Shown piece by piece: positions 1-5,901 of a stretch of 6,127 nt of DNA. The DNA comes from Planctomycetaceae bacterium (GTDB lineage Bacteria; Planctomycetota; Planctomycetia; Pirellulales; Thermoguttaceae). Under the pieces are notes generated by a model. It saw only the letters and a program-made list of their open reading frames with translations, was not told where the DNA came from and made no database searches. Numbering within the stretch: position 1 is the stretch's first letter; every line of letters begins with the position of its first letter. The DNA lies in NCBI GenBank assembly GCA_015062085.1, contig SUVI01000185.1, positions 1 to 6,127 on the forward strand. The letters run 5' to 3'. Made by a program: the position numbers and the translations under genes.

Positions 1-140
1 TCGATCAAGCGCCTTCCCGCGCTCATATTGATGGCATTGATGAAGCACTTCAGACCATTTTCCGCACCAGGCGACGAAAATAGATACTGAAACACGACAT
101 CTGCCGTCGGCGGCAGTTCAAACGGAATCTTTTCAGCCAT
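1..140 (-). CDS. Rpn-like / PD-(D/E)XK nuclease family protein, N-terminal fragment (runs off window)
   Basis: The minus strand reads open from an ATG at 140-138 to the window edge, giving 46 residues that begin MAEKIPFELPPTADVVFQYL. The pattern of a short leader, a Pro-Thr-Ala-Asp segment, an aromatic/hydrophobic 'VFQYLFSSP' and then 'GLKCFINAI' resembles the start of the PD-(D/E)XK nuclease family transposases and Rpn recombination-promoting nucleases, which usually open with D-x-x-F-K-x-L-F followed by L-x-x-F-L-N-A-I. The catalytic Asp/Glu/Lys residues would lie beyond the window, so activity cannot be judged. The start is well supported: GGAGG (149-153) sits 8 bases upstream, and a near-consensus promoter lies at 204-231. 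The gene is divergent from cas3. Family members are DNA endonucleases linked to RecA-independent recombination and are often present in many copies per genome. The assignment rests on N-terminal resemblance only. Confidence 0.6.
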   Translation of the reverse strand, partial: MAEKIPFELPPTADVVFQYLFSSPGAENGLKCFINAINMSAGRRLI

Positions 141-148
141 TTTCGCAG

Positions 149-156
149 CCTCCCCC
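149..156 (-). promoter_or_regulatory. Ribosome binding site of the Rpn-like gene
   Basis: On the minus strand the sequence is gggggagg, ending 8 bases before the ATG at 140. This is a strong Shine-Dalgarno match at normal spacing, and it is the main reason for accepting the short partial reading frame at the window's left edge as a real gene start. Confidence 0.75.
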
Positions 157-203
157 TTTCACACCAAACACACACTCCAAACGCCCATCCCACTGTCTTT
201 CTG

Positions 204-231
204 ATTATACCATGAAAATTGGAAAAGTCAA
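204..231 (-). promoter_or_regulatory. Sigma70-type promoter for the Rpn-like gene
   Basis: The minus strand shows TTGACT (231-226), a 16-base spacer, and a perfect TATAAT (209-204). This predicts transcription starting near 197 and a leader of about 57 bases before the ATG at 140. It is the best promoter match I found in the window. The spacer is one base shorter than the ideal 17. Confidence 0.7.
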
Positions 232-277
232 GAAAAGTTTTCCTAAAAATCAGAAAAAACAGTCGGACAGAGGTGAG

Positions 278-304
278 TAGATCCGATAAATATAAATAGA
301 TCCG
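278..304 (+). repeat. 8-bp direct repeat upstream of cas3, possible operator/promoter area
   Basis: The octamer tagatccg occurs at 278-285 and again at 297-304. The two copies are 19 bases apart start to start and flank an AT-rich stretch containing TATAAA (291-296). The position, about 90-110 bases before the cas3 ATG, would suit a promoter flanked by protein-binding half sites on one face of the helix. No convincing -35 box is visible, so the regulatory reading is inference; only the repeat itself is seen. Confidence 0.3.
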
Positions 305-377
305 GTTTTTACCAGAGCCTTTTTTTTTGTGTGCTCCCAATATAAAAACCAGACGGAATGATCCCCGGACACGTGAA

Positions 378-381
378 AGGA
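378..381 (+). promoter_or_regulatory. Ribosome binding site that fixes the cas3 start at ATG 390
   Basis: AGGA within gaaaggaaac lies 8 bases before the ATG at 390. The only longer alternative is a TTG at 327, which lies straight after a run of T and has no Shine-Dalgarno sequence. It would add 21 Arg/Lys-rich residues that are not part of the Cas3 fold. The ATG at 390 is therefore preferred. Confidence 0.65.
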
Positions 382-389
382 AACGCAAA

Positions 390-3053
390 ATGCCTAGACT
401 GAAGAGCACGCAACCAGCAAAAGTGATCCCCGTACTTTCTCACGATGAATGCCTGGCCAAAACCGCGAGAGATGGAGCTGAAACTGTTGCCGGCTGTACG
501 GTGGAGGCGCATTCCGCGGCGGCTTTTGAGATCGCGCGGGAATTGCTCGACGGCTACTTTTCGCATTTCCGGACCGATTCTCTTTGGGAAAAGCGCGACC
601 TCCTCGCTCCGCTGCTTCACGATGTGGGAAAAGTCTCACCCCTTTTCCAGGAAAAGATCCATCGGGCATTTGACCTGGATTTTCAGGAAATCGTTCCGGG
701 ATCTTTTGCGCATGGATCGTGGAAAAAGGAGAACCACTGCATTCCCTCGCTTTTAACTCTTGAAAAACTTGCACTTTGCCGTTTGGCCAAAATCGCGGGC
801 AGTCACCATGGAAAAGAATGTTCTCCGGGAACGATGTCTGCGGAGCATGAAGATCTTGGCGGGGAATCATGGGAAAAACACCGAGAAGATTTCGTTCGCG
901 ATTTGATCCGGAAGTACGCGGAGCCGCACGGGATCACGCTGGAAGACATTTCGTCAGAGGAGTCGAAACAGCCGTTGGTCTTGGGGCTGACGATACTTGC
1001 GGACTGGCTCAGTTCCGGGATGGAGCTGGCGAATGGAGAAGTTCCGGAAAAAGAACGGTTTGCTCAAGTCGTGCAGGAGGCGGGGTTCGTGCCGTTTGCG
1101 TGTCGGGAGGGGTTGGGATTTGGTGAGCTGTTTGCGGCGGAGGGAGTGCCGGAATTTGAGCCGAACGCCATCCAACGGGCGATGACTGATCCGGAAAATA
1201 TCAAGCCCGGCGGCGTGTACGTTCTGGAAATGGAGATGGGCGCTGGAAAGACGGAGGCTGCGCTGGCTTTGGCGTACGAGCTGCTCGCGAAACATCGGCA
1301 TAGCGGGATCTACTTCGCATTGCCGACGCAGTTGACTTCCAACAAGATCCACGAGCGCGTCGAGCCGTTTTTGCGGAACATTCTTGAGGAGGACACGCGG
1401 AGGAAAGCACTTCTGGTCCATGGAAAATCCTGGCTTGAGGACCGTTCTTTGAAGAACTCGTTTCAGAATGACGGCGAAAGGGGGTTTCAGTCGGCCGGGC
1501 CGGAGGCAGATTCCTGGTTTTCCGGCAGAAAACGGGCACTTCTCGCACCGTTTGCCGTCGGGACGATCGACCAGCTTTTGATGGCGGTCATCAACGTTCG
1601 GCACAATGCGCTTCGGGCACTCGGGGCTGCGGGGAAAGTCGTGATCCTGGATGAGATCCACAGTTACGACGCGTACACCGGCACGCTGATCCTTCATCTC
1701 GTGAAACGTCTCCGGCAGTGGGGCTGTTCTGTCATTCTTTTGTCTGCCACACTGACTCAAAAACTCCGAAACGGCCTGCTCGGACTTGAAACTTTGGAAA
1801 ACACGCTGGAAGAAGCCGCTGGCGTGCCGTACCCGCTTTTGAGCATTTGCGATGAAGAGGGCGTTTTTTATCCGGAACTGGACCGGTCCGGAATGCGTTC
1901 CAAGAACGTTCGGATCGTGCACAGTTCCTCGCTTGAAGCGTCTTTAAACTCCGCTTTGGAATGCGCGGAACGCGGTGAGTGCGTCCTTTGGATCGAAAAC
2001 ACGGTCAGCAGCGCGCAGGAAGTCTTCCGCCGCATTTCCTGCACTTTGCCTCCGGGGGTGGAGGCCGGGCTGATCCACTCGCGTTTTCAGGAATTCGCGC
2101 GGCGCGAGAAGGAAGACCTTTGGGTCGAAAAGTACGGAAAATCAGGACAGAAACGCGGAGGAGGCAAGATCCTCGTCGGAACGCAGGTCCTGGAACAGTC
2201 GGTCGACATCGACGCGGACAGGCTCTTTACGCGCCTTTGCCCGACGGATATGCTCCTCCAGCGCATCGGGAGACTCTGGCGTCACGAGAAACTGGATCCT
2301 CTCCGTCCGAGATCTGCAGAGTGTGTCGTGGAGATCCTGAACGAGGAACCGTTCCAAAATAAAGAGACCTCTTCCAAGTACGAAAAAACGCCGCCGGTCT
2401 ATGCGCCGTACGTTCTCATGCGGACACAGGAAGTCTTTGAGGGACGCACACATCTGACCATCCCCGGCGATATGCGCGAGCTGATCGAAGCGACGTACTC
2501 CGAGCGGAAAGAGACGGGCTGGTACGCGGAATTGAAAAGTCAGTTGGATGATGAGGTCCGAGAACTGAAACGATTCGCGGATCTCAGTCGATCAAAAGCG
2601 AAAGACACGCAGAACGACACGGAGGCCGCGACGCGCTATTCTGAGGAGGAAACGGTCGAGGTCCTGCTTCTGAAAGACTGGAAAGAGGGGAGCCTTCTGC
2701 CGTTTGGAAGCGAAAACTGGATCACGATCCCGCCGAAAACTGCCTCCCGCGAAGAACGGACCCAGTGCGCACAGGAACTGAACCGGTTTCTCGTCCGCGT
2801 CCGCGTCAGTGCCGCTCCGGCCTACTCCGGATTCCGTCTTGAGGAGCTGAAACACGTACTTTACGTCGGCACAGACGACAGTGACCGGCCTCTGCGTGCG
2901 GCATTCGTCGGCGATGATTTTAAACTGCGCGACCGAGCCAAAAATCCGGCAAAACCAGACTCCAGTAAGCCCGGCAGCAGAGAAAACACGATCTGCGCGA
3001 TGAGCTACGTGGAAAAATTCGGCTACTCGTATGAAAGAAAAGACCGTGAGTAA
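390..3053 (+). CDS. cas3: CRISPR-associated nuclease-helicase Cas3 (HD + DExD/H helicase), probably type I-E
   Basis: This 887-residue protein is close in length to the type I-E Cas3 of E. coli. Cas3 is recruited by Cascade once target DNA is bound; it nicks the displaced strand with its HD domain and unwinds and degrades DNA with its ATP-driven helicase. The HD domain (about 20-210) has the metal ligands expected: H41, H77-D78 in LLHDVGKVSPLF, H108 in FAHGS, H139-H140 in SHHGK, and D205 in LADWLSS. The helicase follows: Walker A MGAGKT (283-288), motif Ia ALPTQLTSNK (310-319), GTIDQ (391-395), DEIH box (421-424), SAT (452-454), LIHSRF (561-566), TQVLEQSVDID (598-608) and arginine-finger QRIGRLWRH (624-632). 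A C-terminal domain (about 690-887) is present. Nothing is truncated or frameshifted, so the enzyme should be competent. Subtype I-E is inferred from length, motif wording resembling E. coli Cas3, and the nearby I-E cas2. No Cascade gene adjoins it. Confidence 0.95.
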   Translation: MPRLKSTQPAKVIPVLSHDECLAKTARDGAETVAGCTVEAHSAAAFEIARELLDGYFSHFRTDSLWEKRDLLAPLLHDVGKVSPLFQEKIHRAFDLDFQEIVPGSFAHGSWKKENHCIPSLLTLEKLALCRLAKIAGSHHGKECSPGTMSAEHEDLGGESWEKHREDFVRDLIRKYAEPHGITLEDISSEESKQPLVLGLTILADWLSSGMELANGEVPEKERFAQVVQEAGFVPFACREGLGFGELFAAEGVPEFEPNAIQRAMTDPENIKPGGVYVLEMEMGAGKTEAALALAYELLAKHRHSGIYFALPTQLTSNKIHERVEPFLRNILEEDTRRKALLVHGKSWLEDRSLKNSFQNDGERGFQSAGPEADSWFSGRKRALLAPFAVGTIDQLLMAVINVRHNALRALGAAGKVVILDEIHSYDAYTGTLILHLVKRLRQWGCSVILLSATLTQKLRNGLLGLETLENTLEEAAGVPYPLLSICDEEGVFYPELDRSGMRSKNVRIVHSSSLEASLNSALECAERGECVLWIENTVSSAQEVFRRISCTLPPGVEAGLIHSRFQEFARREKEDLWVEKYGKSGQKRGGGKILVGTQVLEQSVDIDADRLFTRLCPTDMLLQRIGRLWRHEKLDPLRPRSAECVVEILNEEPFQNKETSSKYEKTPPVYAPYVLMRTQEVFEGRTHLTIPGDMRELIEATYSERKETGWYAELKSQLDDEVRELKRFADLSRSKAKDTQNDTEAATRYSEEETVEVLLLKDWKEGSLLPFGSENWITIPPKTASREERTQCAQELNRFLVRVRVSAAPAYSGFRLEELKHVLYVGTDDSDRPLRAAFVGDDFKLRDRAKNPAKPDSSKPGSRENTICAMSYVEKFGYSYERKDRE

Positions 3054-3127
3054 ACCGTGTTTCCTTTTACGTAAACTGCGGTACCATTTTATTTTCGGTC
3101 CATCCGGGAACTGCGTACCAGTTTTTT

Positions 3128-3266
3128 ACCACTGAAAACACAGAGGAGTTCATAGAAAGCCACTGAAAGGAAACACGAAAAACTCGAAAAAATGCGAAAT
3201 TCACCAAAATGCTCTTAAAAATATTTTAAATCTTTCGTGTTTTTTCGTGTTTTCCGTGAAATTCGC
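3128..3266. repeat. Interspersed intergenic repeat with low-complexity cacgaaaa / ttttcgtg arms
   Basis: The block begins accactgaaaacacagagg and continues with ggaaacacgaaaaactcg and gcgaaattcac (3192-3202). After an AT-rich hairpin (ttaaaa-ata-ttttaa, 3215-3229) it carries the inverted counterparts tttcgtg, ttttttcgtg, ttttccgtg and gtgaaattcgc (3256-3266). The two gcgaaattcac-type elements are inverted copies with one mismatch. I recognise the phrasing as similar to degenerate repeats scattered between genes in planctomycetes and relatives, from memory rather than by search. Spurious Lys/Arg/Thr-rich reading frames commonly fall in such blocks, and one does here on the minus strand. Confidence 0.5.
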
Positions 3267-3268
3267 GT

Positions 3269-3291
3269 CAGGGCACGTTCCCTGCCTTTTT
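3269..3291 (+). terminator. Weak rho-independent terminator candidate downstream of cas3
   Basis: An inverted repeat CAGGG (3269-3273) / CCCTG (3280-3284) with a 6-base loop is followed by cc and five T. The stem is only 5 bp, and it lies about 216 bases after the cas3 stop, so it is a marginal candidate. No better hairpin with a T run was found nearer to cas3. Confidence 0.25.
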
Positions 3292-3342
3292 CCTCTTTCT
3301 TTTCCGAGTGTTTCTGCGTTTCTTCTGCGCGCTCAGTGGTGA

Positions 3343-3374
3343 GATCGGTATCTGGATCGGTATCTGGATCGGTA
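3343..3374. repeat. 12-bp tandem repeat (gatcggtatctg, about 2.7 copies)
   Basis: Two perfect copies of gatcggtatctg (3343-3354, 3355-3366) are followed by a partial third, gatcggta (3367-3374). It lies about 30 bases past the cas2 stop, in noncoding sequence. On the minus strand it would read Thr-Asp-Pro-Asp repeats, but the frame containing it has no sign of being a gene. Confidence 0.75.
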
Positions 3375-3403
3375 CACAGCTGCCGGAAGAGCCGCAAAAA
3401 ACA

Positions 3404-3712
3404 TCAAAAATCCGGTTCTGACGAACGAAAACCATCGTTGCGGTCCGCGATGAGCTGAAAACCGGTCAGGACGTCCAGCGTTTTGGCCGGTGTGCCGTGC
3501 GCGTAGATGCGGTAAAACGGCGGCTCGCGGGTCGATTTAAAGACCAAAAGTCCGGAGCTTTCCGGCGCGTATTTCAGCACGAGCTCCACGACGCGGTCCG
3601 CAAGCGAGTCTTTGATCCCGGAGACGAAAACGTTCGGTTTCGGCTCCACGAACCAGAGTTTCAGCTTTCCGCGAATGGCGGGCGGCAGTGAATTGGCGAC
3701 GATCACGATCAT
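3404..3712 (-). CDS. cas2: CRISPR-associated protein Cas2, type I-E (Cas2e)
   Basis: The 102-residue product begins MIVIVANSLPPAIRGKLKLW. The order of elements matches E. coli type I-E Cas2 (YgbF): a first beta strand, the 'PP-x-x-RG-x-L-x-x-W' signature (P10-P11, R14-G15, W20), an acidic residue and 'VFVSGI' (28-33) equivalent to 'VYVGDV', a helix, then 'GLLVFKST' and the 'GTPAKTLDVLTGFQLIAD' end. Cas2 dimers are the scaffold between Cas1 dimers in the integrase that inserts new spacers. By hand alignment, E. coli Glu9 corresponds to Asn7 here; that residue is not essential for spacer acquisition in E. coli. About 13 extra residues follow the usual end. The start is supported by GGGGAG 5 bases upstream. 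No cas1 lies upstream; a membrane protein gene does. It is convergent with cas3. Confidence 0.88.
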   Translation of the reverse strand: MIVIVANSLPPAIRGKLKLWFVEPKPNVFVSGIKDSLADRVVELVLKYAPESSGLLVFKSTREPPFYRIYAHGTPAKTLDVLTGFQLIADRNDGFRSSEPDF

Positions 3713-3717
3713 TTTTT

Positions 3718-3723
3718 CTCCCC
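3718..3723 (-). promoter_or_regulatory. Ribosome binding site of cas2
   Basis: The minus strand reads ggggag, followed by five A and then the ATG at 3712. This fixes the cas2 start even though the frame stays open upstream through the tandem repeat; that extension holds no ATG, GTG or TTG in frame. Confidence 0.75.
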
Positions 3724-3732
3724 TTTTTGGCA

Positions 3733-3820
3733 GCAGTTTCCCGCACTTCTCACGCAGTTTCCCGCACTTCTCACGCAGTTTCCCGCACTTCTCACGCAGT
3801 TTCCCGCAGTTTCCCGCAAT
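3733..3820. repeat. 21-bp tandem repeat directly upstream of cas2 (three full copies plus partials)
   Basis: Three perfect 21-base units, each beginning gcagtttcccgc and ending acttctcac, occupy 3733-3753, 3754-3774 and 3775-3795. Two shortened copies of the gcagtttcccgc core follow to about 3820. The copies are identical and abut without spacers, so this is a tandem array and not CRISPR. It ends 9 bases before the cas2 Shine-Dalgarno and starts just downstream of a TATAAT box, so it would lie in the cas2 leader RNA. In the cas2 frame the unit would read LREKCGK, a heptad. Perfect identity between units suggests recent expansion. Confidence 0.9.
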
Positions 3821-3824
3821 TATA
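3819..3824 (-). promoter_or_regulatory. Possible -10 box for cas2
   Basis: The minus strand has a perfect TATAAT just beyond the 21-bp array and 14 bases after the end of the membrane protein gene. No acceptable -35 box is seen at 16-18 bases. If used, transcription would start near 3812 and the leader would contain the whole tandem repeat. Read-through from the upstream minus-strand gene is the alternative. Confidence 0.3.
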
Positions 3825-3837
3825 GGTCCTCTTCAGC

Positions 3838-5718
3838 TCAAGGAATGATGTACGTGTCGGTCATCTGCTGGAGTATCTCGCAAAACAGTGCCGCATTCAT
3901 TCCGAATGTGAGGGCTGCCATGCCGAAAAGAAGGAGCGCGGCCTGATTCCATCGGTTCCCAAGGAGGCGGTAAAATGGGAGTACCGCCAGCGGCAGGATC
4001 GCCCAGGAGAAATAGGAAACGTAAAGGACCATTTCGTTGAAACGCGCTCCAAAACCAAGGACGCACAGCAGAATGAATGCCGTCAGCGACCAGAGAAAAG
4101 CGGTCTGAACGAATTGCGACTTTCGGTACATGATGCCGGAAAGAAGTCCCAGAATTCCGATCGCTCCGCCGGTGTAGAGGACGCGAGAAGAGATCTCTTT
4201 GGGCGAAACGGAATCGCATCGGTCTTGCGTGATCTCTGCATTTGGCGTAAAGATATTCGCATGCAGAAAATGCAGGTACTGACTTCCCTGTGCGTAGTCG
4301 GCAGTTTGAGTTTGGACGTCAGGTTGGGTTTGGACTTCGGAGGTATGCGGCGTCCAGCGGAAACATTGGGTGATGCCGTAATGCAGGTCAAGCAGACAGG
4401 ACCCAAGAAGTACGAAAACTATCGTACATAAAACCGCGAAACGGGAGACTTCCTGAAGGAATCCTCGGAAGGAACGTCGGCACTGCCAGAGCGCCCAGAC
4501 CGGAATGAGTGCGGAAGTCAGCGTCGTCCCAATGGCAGCGAATGCCCAAACGGAATCCGCAGGGGTGAGTCTGGCGGCGGAGACTGTGGTTGAAATGGCG
4601 GCTGAGTCTGCGGTCAAGTCTGTAGCCGAGACTGTAGCCGAGTCTGTAGCCGAGACTGTAGCCGAGACTGTAGCCAAGGGCGTTGCGGATCCCGGTTCAA
4701 GTTGCCGCGAGTAGCGGAAATACACGAACGCAGCGAGGGTCGCAGTCGTGAGGATCAGGCGTTCCGGAAAGAATACAAAAAGCGCGGGAAAAGAGAGCGC
4801 GTAAAGGACCATGAAGGCGAAGGAAAAGGAACGGTCGGTGATCTCTTTGACCAGCCTGCGCAGCATGACCGCAGTGACGGTCCACCAGACGATCTGAAGG
4901 AGCGCGGACGCCAGCCCGGCAGAGTAAAACCAGACACCGAAGCCGCAAAAATGAAAGATCAGCGTGAGTAAAAGGAAAAGCGGAATGAACGGCATCCACG
5001 CGAATCCGTAAAATGGATGACGGAAAATGTTCAGCCAGGTGAAGTTCCAGAAAGAGTAAAAGGTGCGAGTGTCCGTTCCGAAAAAGACGTCGGTCAGGAT
5101 CCTTTCGGGATTCCATGCCGCATCGCCGCGCATCTGCATCAGTTCGGAGTTTTCCAGGAACGATCCTGCGGTTTTCGGCGCAATGAGAAAACTGGTTTGG
5201 GTCGAAGTCCAAAAAACAGTTCCGAACATCAGGAGAAACAGTACTGCCGCGAAAATGGTCTCCGCGCGGGTAAAGGACGTAAAAAAACGTTTAAGGTCCG
5301 GCAGGATCCATGAAAAGATCCATCTCCAGCCCCAAAAAAGAAACGGCATGCTTCCCAGCCAAAGGATGGCACCCAGTACAGAAAACGGAAGACTCGGGAG
5401 GATCTCTGTTTCTTTCTGTACGATGGATGGGTAAAGTTCACCCAAACTCACGAGCTGGCAGCTGTAACCCGTCAATGTGAGCAGAATGAGGTAGAAAAGT
5501 TCGAAAACGGAAGCTTTCTTTGTGGGAAAAACTCCGTTTCGGCAAATAAGAACGTAGACCAAGGCAAAAAACGCAGCCTGAATCAGCAATACAAATACTG
5601 CCGGAAGGCGTACCGTGCCGAAAACGAAAAACATGGAAGAAAATGCGATCAAAAACGCCGGAAAATCGAAATGCAGGCGAATGGAACCGGTTTTTTCTTG
5701 GGTGGTTTCTGGATTCAT
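3838..5718 (-). CDS. Multi-spanning membrane protein, possible GT-C-like envelope glycosyltransferase
   Basis: The 626-residue protein is strongly hydrophobic with about 13-14 predicted membrane segments (around 20-35, 38-58, 72-90, 112-136, 153-172, 238-258, 262-287, 298-317, 320-335, 389-412, 426-443, 514-530, 537-556, 563-583, 592-612). A non-membrane stretch at 173-237 contains the motif SFWNFTWLNIFRHPFYGFAW. A second motif is FVFFPERLI (314-322). Large loops lie at 336-388 and 444-511. Many spans with one early extracytoplasmic loop resemble lipid-linked sugar transferases of the GT-C fold and some uncharacterised families, but I cannot see a diagnostic Asp/Glu pair, so function is unknown. 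The 336-388 loop is built of Ala-Thr-Val/Asp-Ser repeats from a 12-bp minisatellite. The Shine-Dalgarno is weak. The divergent neighbour is a polyprenyl-phosphate sugar-type enzyme, which fits an envelope role by inference. Confidence 0.8.
   Translation of the reverse strand: MNPETTQEKTGSIRLHFDFPAFLIAFSSMFFVFGTVRLPAVFVLLIQAAFFALVYVLICRNGVFPTKKASVFELFYLILLTLTGYSCQLVSLGELYPSIVQKETEILPSLPFSVLGAILWLGSMPFLFWGWRWIFSWILPDLKRFFTSFTRAETIFAAVLFLLMFGTVFWTSTQTSFLIAPKTAGSFLENSELMQMRGDAAWNPERILTDVFFGTDTRTFYSFWNFTWLNIFRHPFYGFAWMPFIPLFLLLTLIFHFCGFGVWFYSAGLASALLQIVWWTVTAVMLRRLVKEITDRSFSFAFMVLYALSFPALFVFFPERLILTTATLAAFVYFRYSRQLEPGSATPLATVSATVSATDSATVSATDLTADSAAISTTVSAARLTPADSVWAFAAIGTTLTSALIPVWALWQCRRSFRGFLQEVSRFAVLCTIVFVLLGSCLLDLHYGITQCFRWTPHTSEVQTQPDVQTQTADYAQGSQYLHFLHANIFTPNAEITQDRCDSVSPKEISSRVLYTGGAIGILGLLSGIMYRKSQFVQTAFLWSLTAFILLCVLGFGARFNEMVLYVSYFSWAILPLAVLPFYRLLGNRWNQAALLLFGMAALTFGMNAALFCEILQQMTDTYIIP
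4580..4675. repeat. 12-bp minisatellite inside the membrane protein gene
   Basis: Five near-identical 12-base units of the form gag(a/t)ctgtagcc run from 4616 to 4675, differing mainly at one base (gagact versus gagtct; the first unit begins aag). Three diverged units precede them from 4580 (gagactgtggtt, gaaatggcggct, gagtctgcggtc). On the coding minus strand each unit encodes four residues, ATVS or ATDS, so gain or loss of units keeps the frame. They fall in a loop between two membrane segments (residues about 348-383). Confidence 0.9.
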
Positions 5719-5766
5719 TTTCTTTGGTAAATTTTTCTTAATGCTCTACTTTTAGGGTGAAAAATT

Positions 5767-5786
5767 CCGATATTGCAAATAATCGG
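5767..5786. repeat. Short inverted repeat in the divergent promoter region
   Basis: Arms ccgat (5767-5771) and atcgg (5782-5786) are separated by 10 bases, in the AT-rich stretch between the membrane protein gene and the UbiA-like gene. The spacing of one helical turn and the location would suit an operator, but five-base arms can arise by chance. Confidence 0.25.
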
Positions 5787-5809
5787 TAAATTTTAACCAT
5801 TCCATTAGT

Positions 5810-5838
5810 TTGCCAAAAAGGACTTTCGGGCGGATACT
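5810..5838 (+). promoter_or_regulatory. Candidate sigma70 promoter for the UbiA-like gene
   Basis: TTGCCA (5810-5815, five of six to TTGACA), a 17-base spacer, then GATACT (5833-5838, four of six to TATAAT). The predicted start near 5845 gives a leader of about 55 bases before the ATG at 5902. Spacing is ideal, but the -10 box is imperfect. Confidence 0.4.
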
Positions 5839-5901
5839 GAAAATTTTTCCGCCGATCGTTCCCCCTGTTTGAAACGCAGTTTAGATCATTTCGTCAAAAT
5901 C

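Larger units (their letters stand above)
3054..3403. other. Convergent intergenic region between cas3 and cas2, no gene
   Basis: This 350-base gap separates the tail ends of cas3 (plus) and cas2 (minus). I see no credible gene and no CRISPR repeat-spacer pattern. Its contents are a short direct repeat near the cas3 end (actgcggtacc at about 3076 and actgcgtacc at about 3111), an interspersed repeat-like block at 3128-3266, a weak hairpin with T run at 3269-3291 and a 12-bp tandem repeat at 3343-3374. In an intact I-E locus this is where the Cascade genes or the array would be expected. Confidence 0.7.

Noticed and set aside
304..328. T run before cas3 as a terminator
   Set aside because: There is no upstream plus-strand gene in the window and no stable hairpin directly before the T run.
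327..389. Longer cas3 starting at TTG 327
   Set aside because: It begins right after a T run, lacks a Shine-Dalgarno sequence and adds 21 basic residues outside the Cas3 fold; ATG 390 has AGGA at 8 bases.
954..1922. 322-codon open frame antisense to cas3
   Set aside because: It lies wholly within cas3, has an Arg/Gln/Pro-rich composition typical of a shadow frame, and matches no fold I recognise.
3215..3397. 60-codon minus-strand frame rich in Lys, Arg and Thr
   Set aside because: It is made from the interspersed repeat and the 12-bp tandem repeat; such frames are a common by-product of these sequences, and no ribosome binding site was identified.
3733..3820. 21-bp repeats as a CRISPR array
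   Set aside because: Units abut with no spacers and do not resemble a type I-E repeat of about 28-29 bases with a short palindrome.
3612..3848. Plus-strand frame reading SFPHFSR heptads
   Set aside because: It overlaps the cas2 start antisense and owes its repeats to the 21-bp array; no other evidence of coding.
4505..4714. Plus-strand frame with AETVAESV-type repeats
   Set aside because: It is the opposite-strand reading of the minisatellite in the membrane protein gene, with no support of its own.
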